Shown here one piece after another: positions 63,452-64,000 of a DNA stretch of 64,000 nt. Every line of letters starts with the position of its first letter. Position 1 is the first letter of the stretch. Source of the DNA: Bagarius yarrelli (lineage: Eukaryota > Chordata > Actinopteri > Siluriformes > Sisoridae); assembly GCA_005784505.1 (NCBI GenBank), contig VCAZ01000130.1, positions 670,476 to 734,475 of the forward strand, read 5' to 3'. A program made the position numbers and the translations under genes. Below the pieces are notes generated by a model that had not been told where the DNA came from, made no database searches, and was given only the letters and a program-made list of their open reading frames with translations.

Positions 63452-64000
63452 CTGGTAAGAAACCAAATTAAGGATAAGATTTTTTTGGTTGCTGTTGATG
63501 ACAAAACATCAGCTAGGTGTTTTTGTGTAAGCTTGATATTTTGTTACTTTTGCAATGAATTTTCATTAGTTCCCCTGAGTGGTTAAAATATTATTTTTTA
63601 AACTCCATTTTTCAGTTGGTCTCTAAATCAGTAAGGAAGGTTATCAAACTGGAATAGATTTAGATGAACAACATGAACCATATTAACCATATTAAAATAA
63701 AAAAAAGTTTGCTTGTCAAGTGAAATTGTAAAAATATTATATACTTAGAATCGAACACTTGCCATTAATTAAAACAAGAAAAAAATTAAACAGAATAGAA
63801 GCAAGTTAAAACTGAACACAATCTTGCTATAAGTCTGTATAAAATAATTACCCTTTTTATTTAGCATTATTTGTTTAATATTAGGTACATTTAATATAAA
63901 AATGTTTTATATTTTATACTCAAGTACAATAAATATCACATCAATTAGGTCCCAAACTTTTACTCAAGTAATATTCTAAATAGTGACTTTAACTTTTACC

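Overview
The window looks like nuclear DNA of a ray-finned (teleost) fish. It has intron-split vertebrate genes with GT-AG splice sites, and AT-rich spacers packed with fish-type repeats: L2-like and RTE-like LINEs, Tc1-like transposons, a DIRS-type element, a Ty3/gypsy remnant, tRNA-like SINE fragments and TA/TG/GATA microsatellites. The species cannot be named from the sequence alone.

Three host genes can be built exon by exon. (1) pals1 (mpp5), + strand, 14068-23073, 13 coding exons, 679 residues, complete: a membrane-associated guanylate-kinase scaffold of the Crumbs polarity complex. (2) fank1, - strand, 49329 down to 35232, 11 coding exons, about 336 residues: a fibronectin-III plus ankyrin-repeat protein. 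(3) The 3' part of pole2, - strand, 63451 down to 59879, 11 coding exons, 315 residues of the C-terminal part of DNA polymerase epsilon subunit 2; its 5' exons lie beyond the window. A fourth, unrecognised gene may end at the left edge (terminal exon 26-167, + strand, poly(A) signal at 1004). pals1 converges on fank1, and fank1 and pole2 run in tandem. The three genes do not form a pathway; they are ordinary neighbours.

Layout: 1-1010 possible terminal exon and 3'UTR; 1975-5690 an old RNase-H-bearing LINE split by an RTE-like LINE; 5700-9950 spacer with a SINE fragment; 9975-12857 an RTE-like LINE joined to a broken Tc1 element; 12862-13105 microsatellites; 13961-24660 pals1 with its 3'UTR; 25912-28430 an RTE-like LINE followed by an L2 tail; 28440-30370 DIRS relic; 31080-33100 Ty3/gypsy relic; 35232-49329 fank1, whose two largest central introns carry L2, Tc1 and an RTE-L2 composite; 50041-55200 and 56212-57698 more L2 and RTE copies; 57699-58020 a Tc1-like relic; 59879-63451 pole2.

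I found no undescribed gene system. The most interesting structures are rearrangements within retroelements: an RTE-L2 composite bounded by a perfect 16-bp target-site duplication, two short-loop foldback inversions inside LINE copies, and a LINE segment duplicated at the junction with a Tc1 element. Template switching during retrotransposition could explain them.
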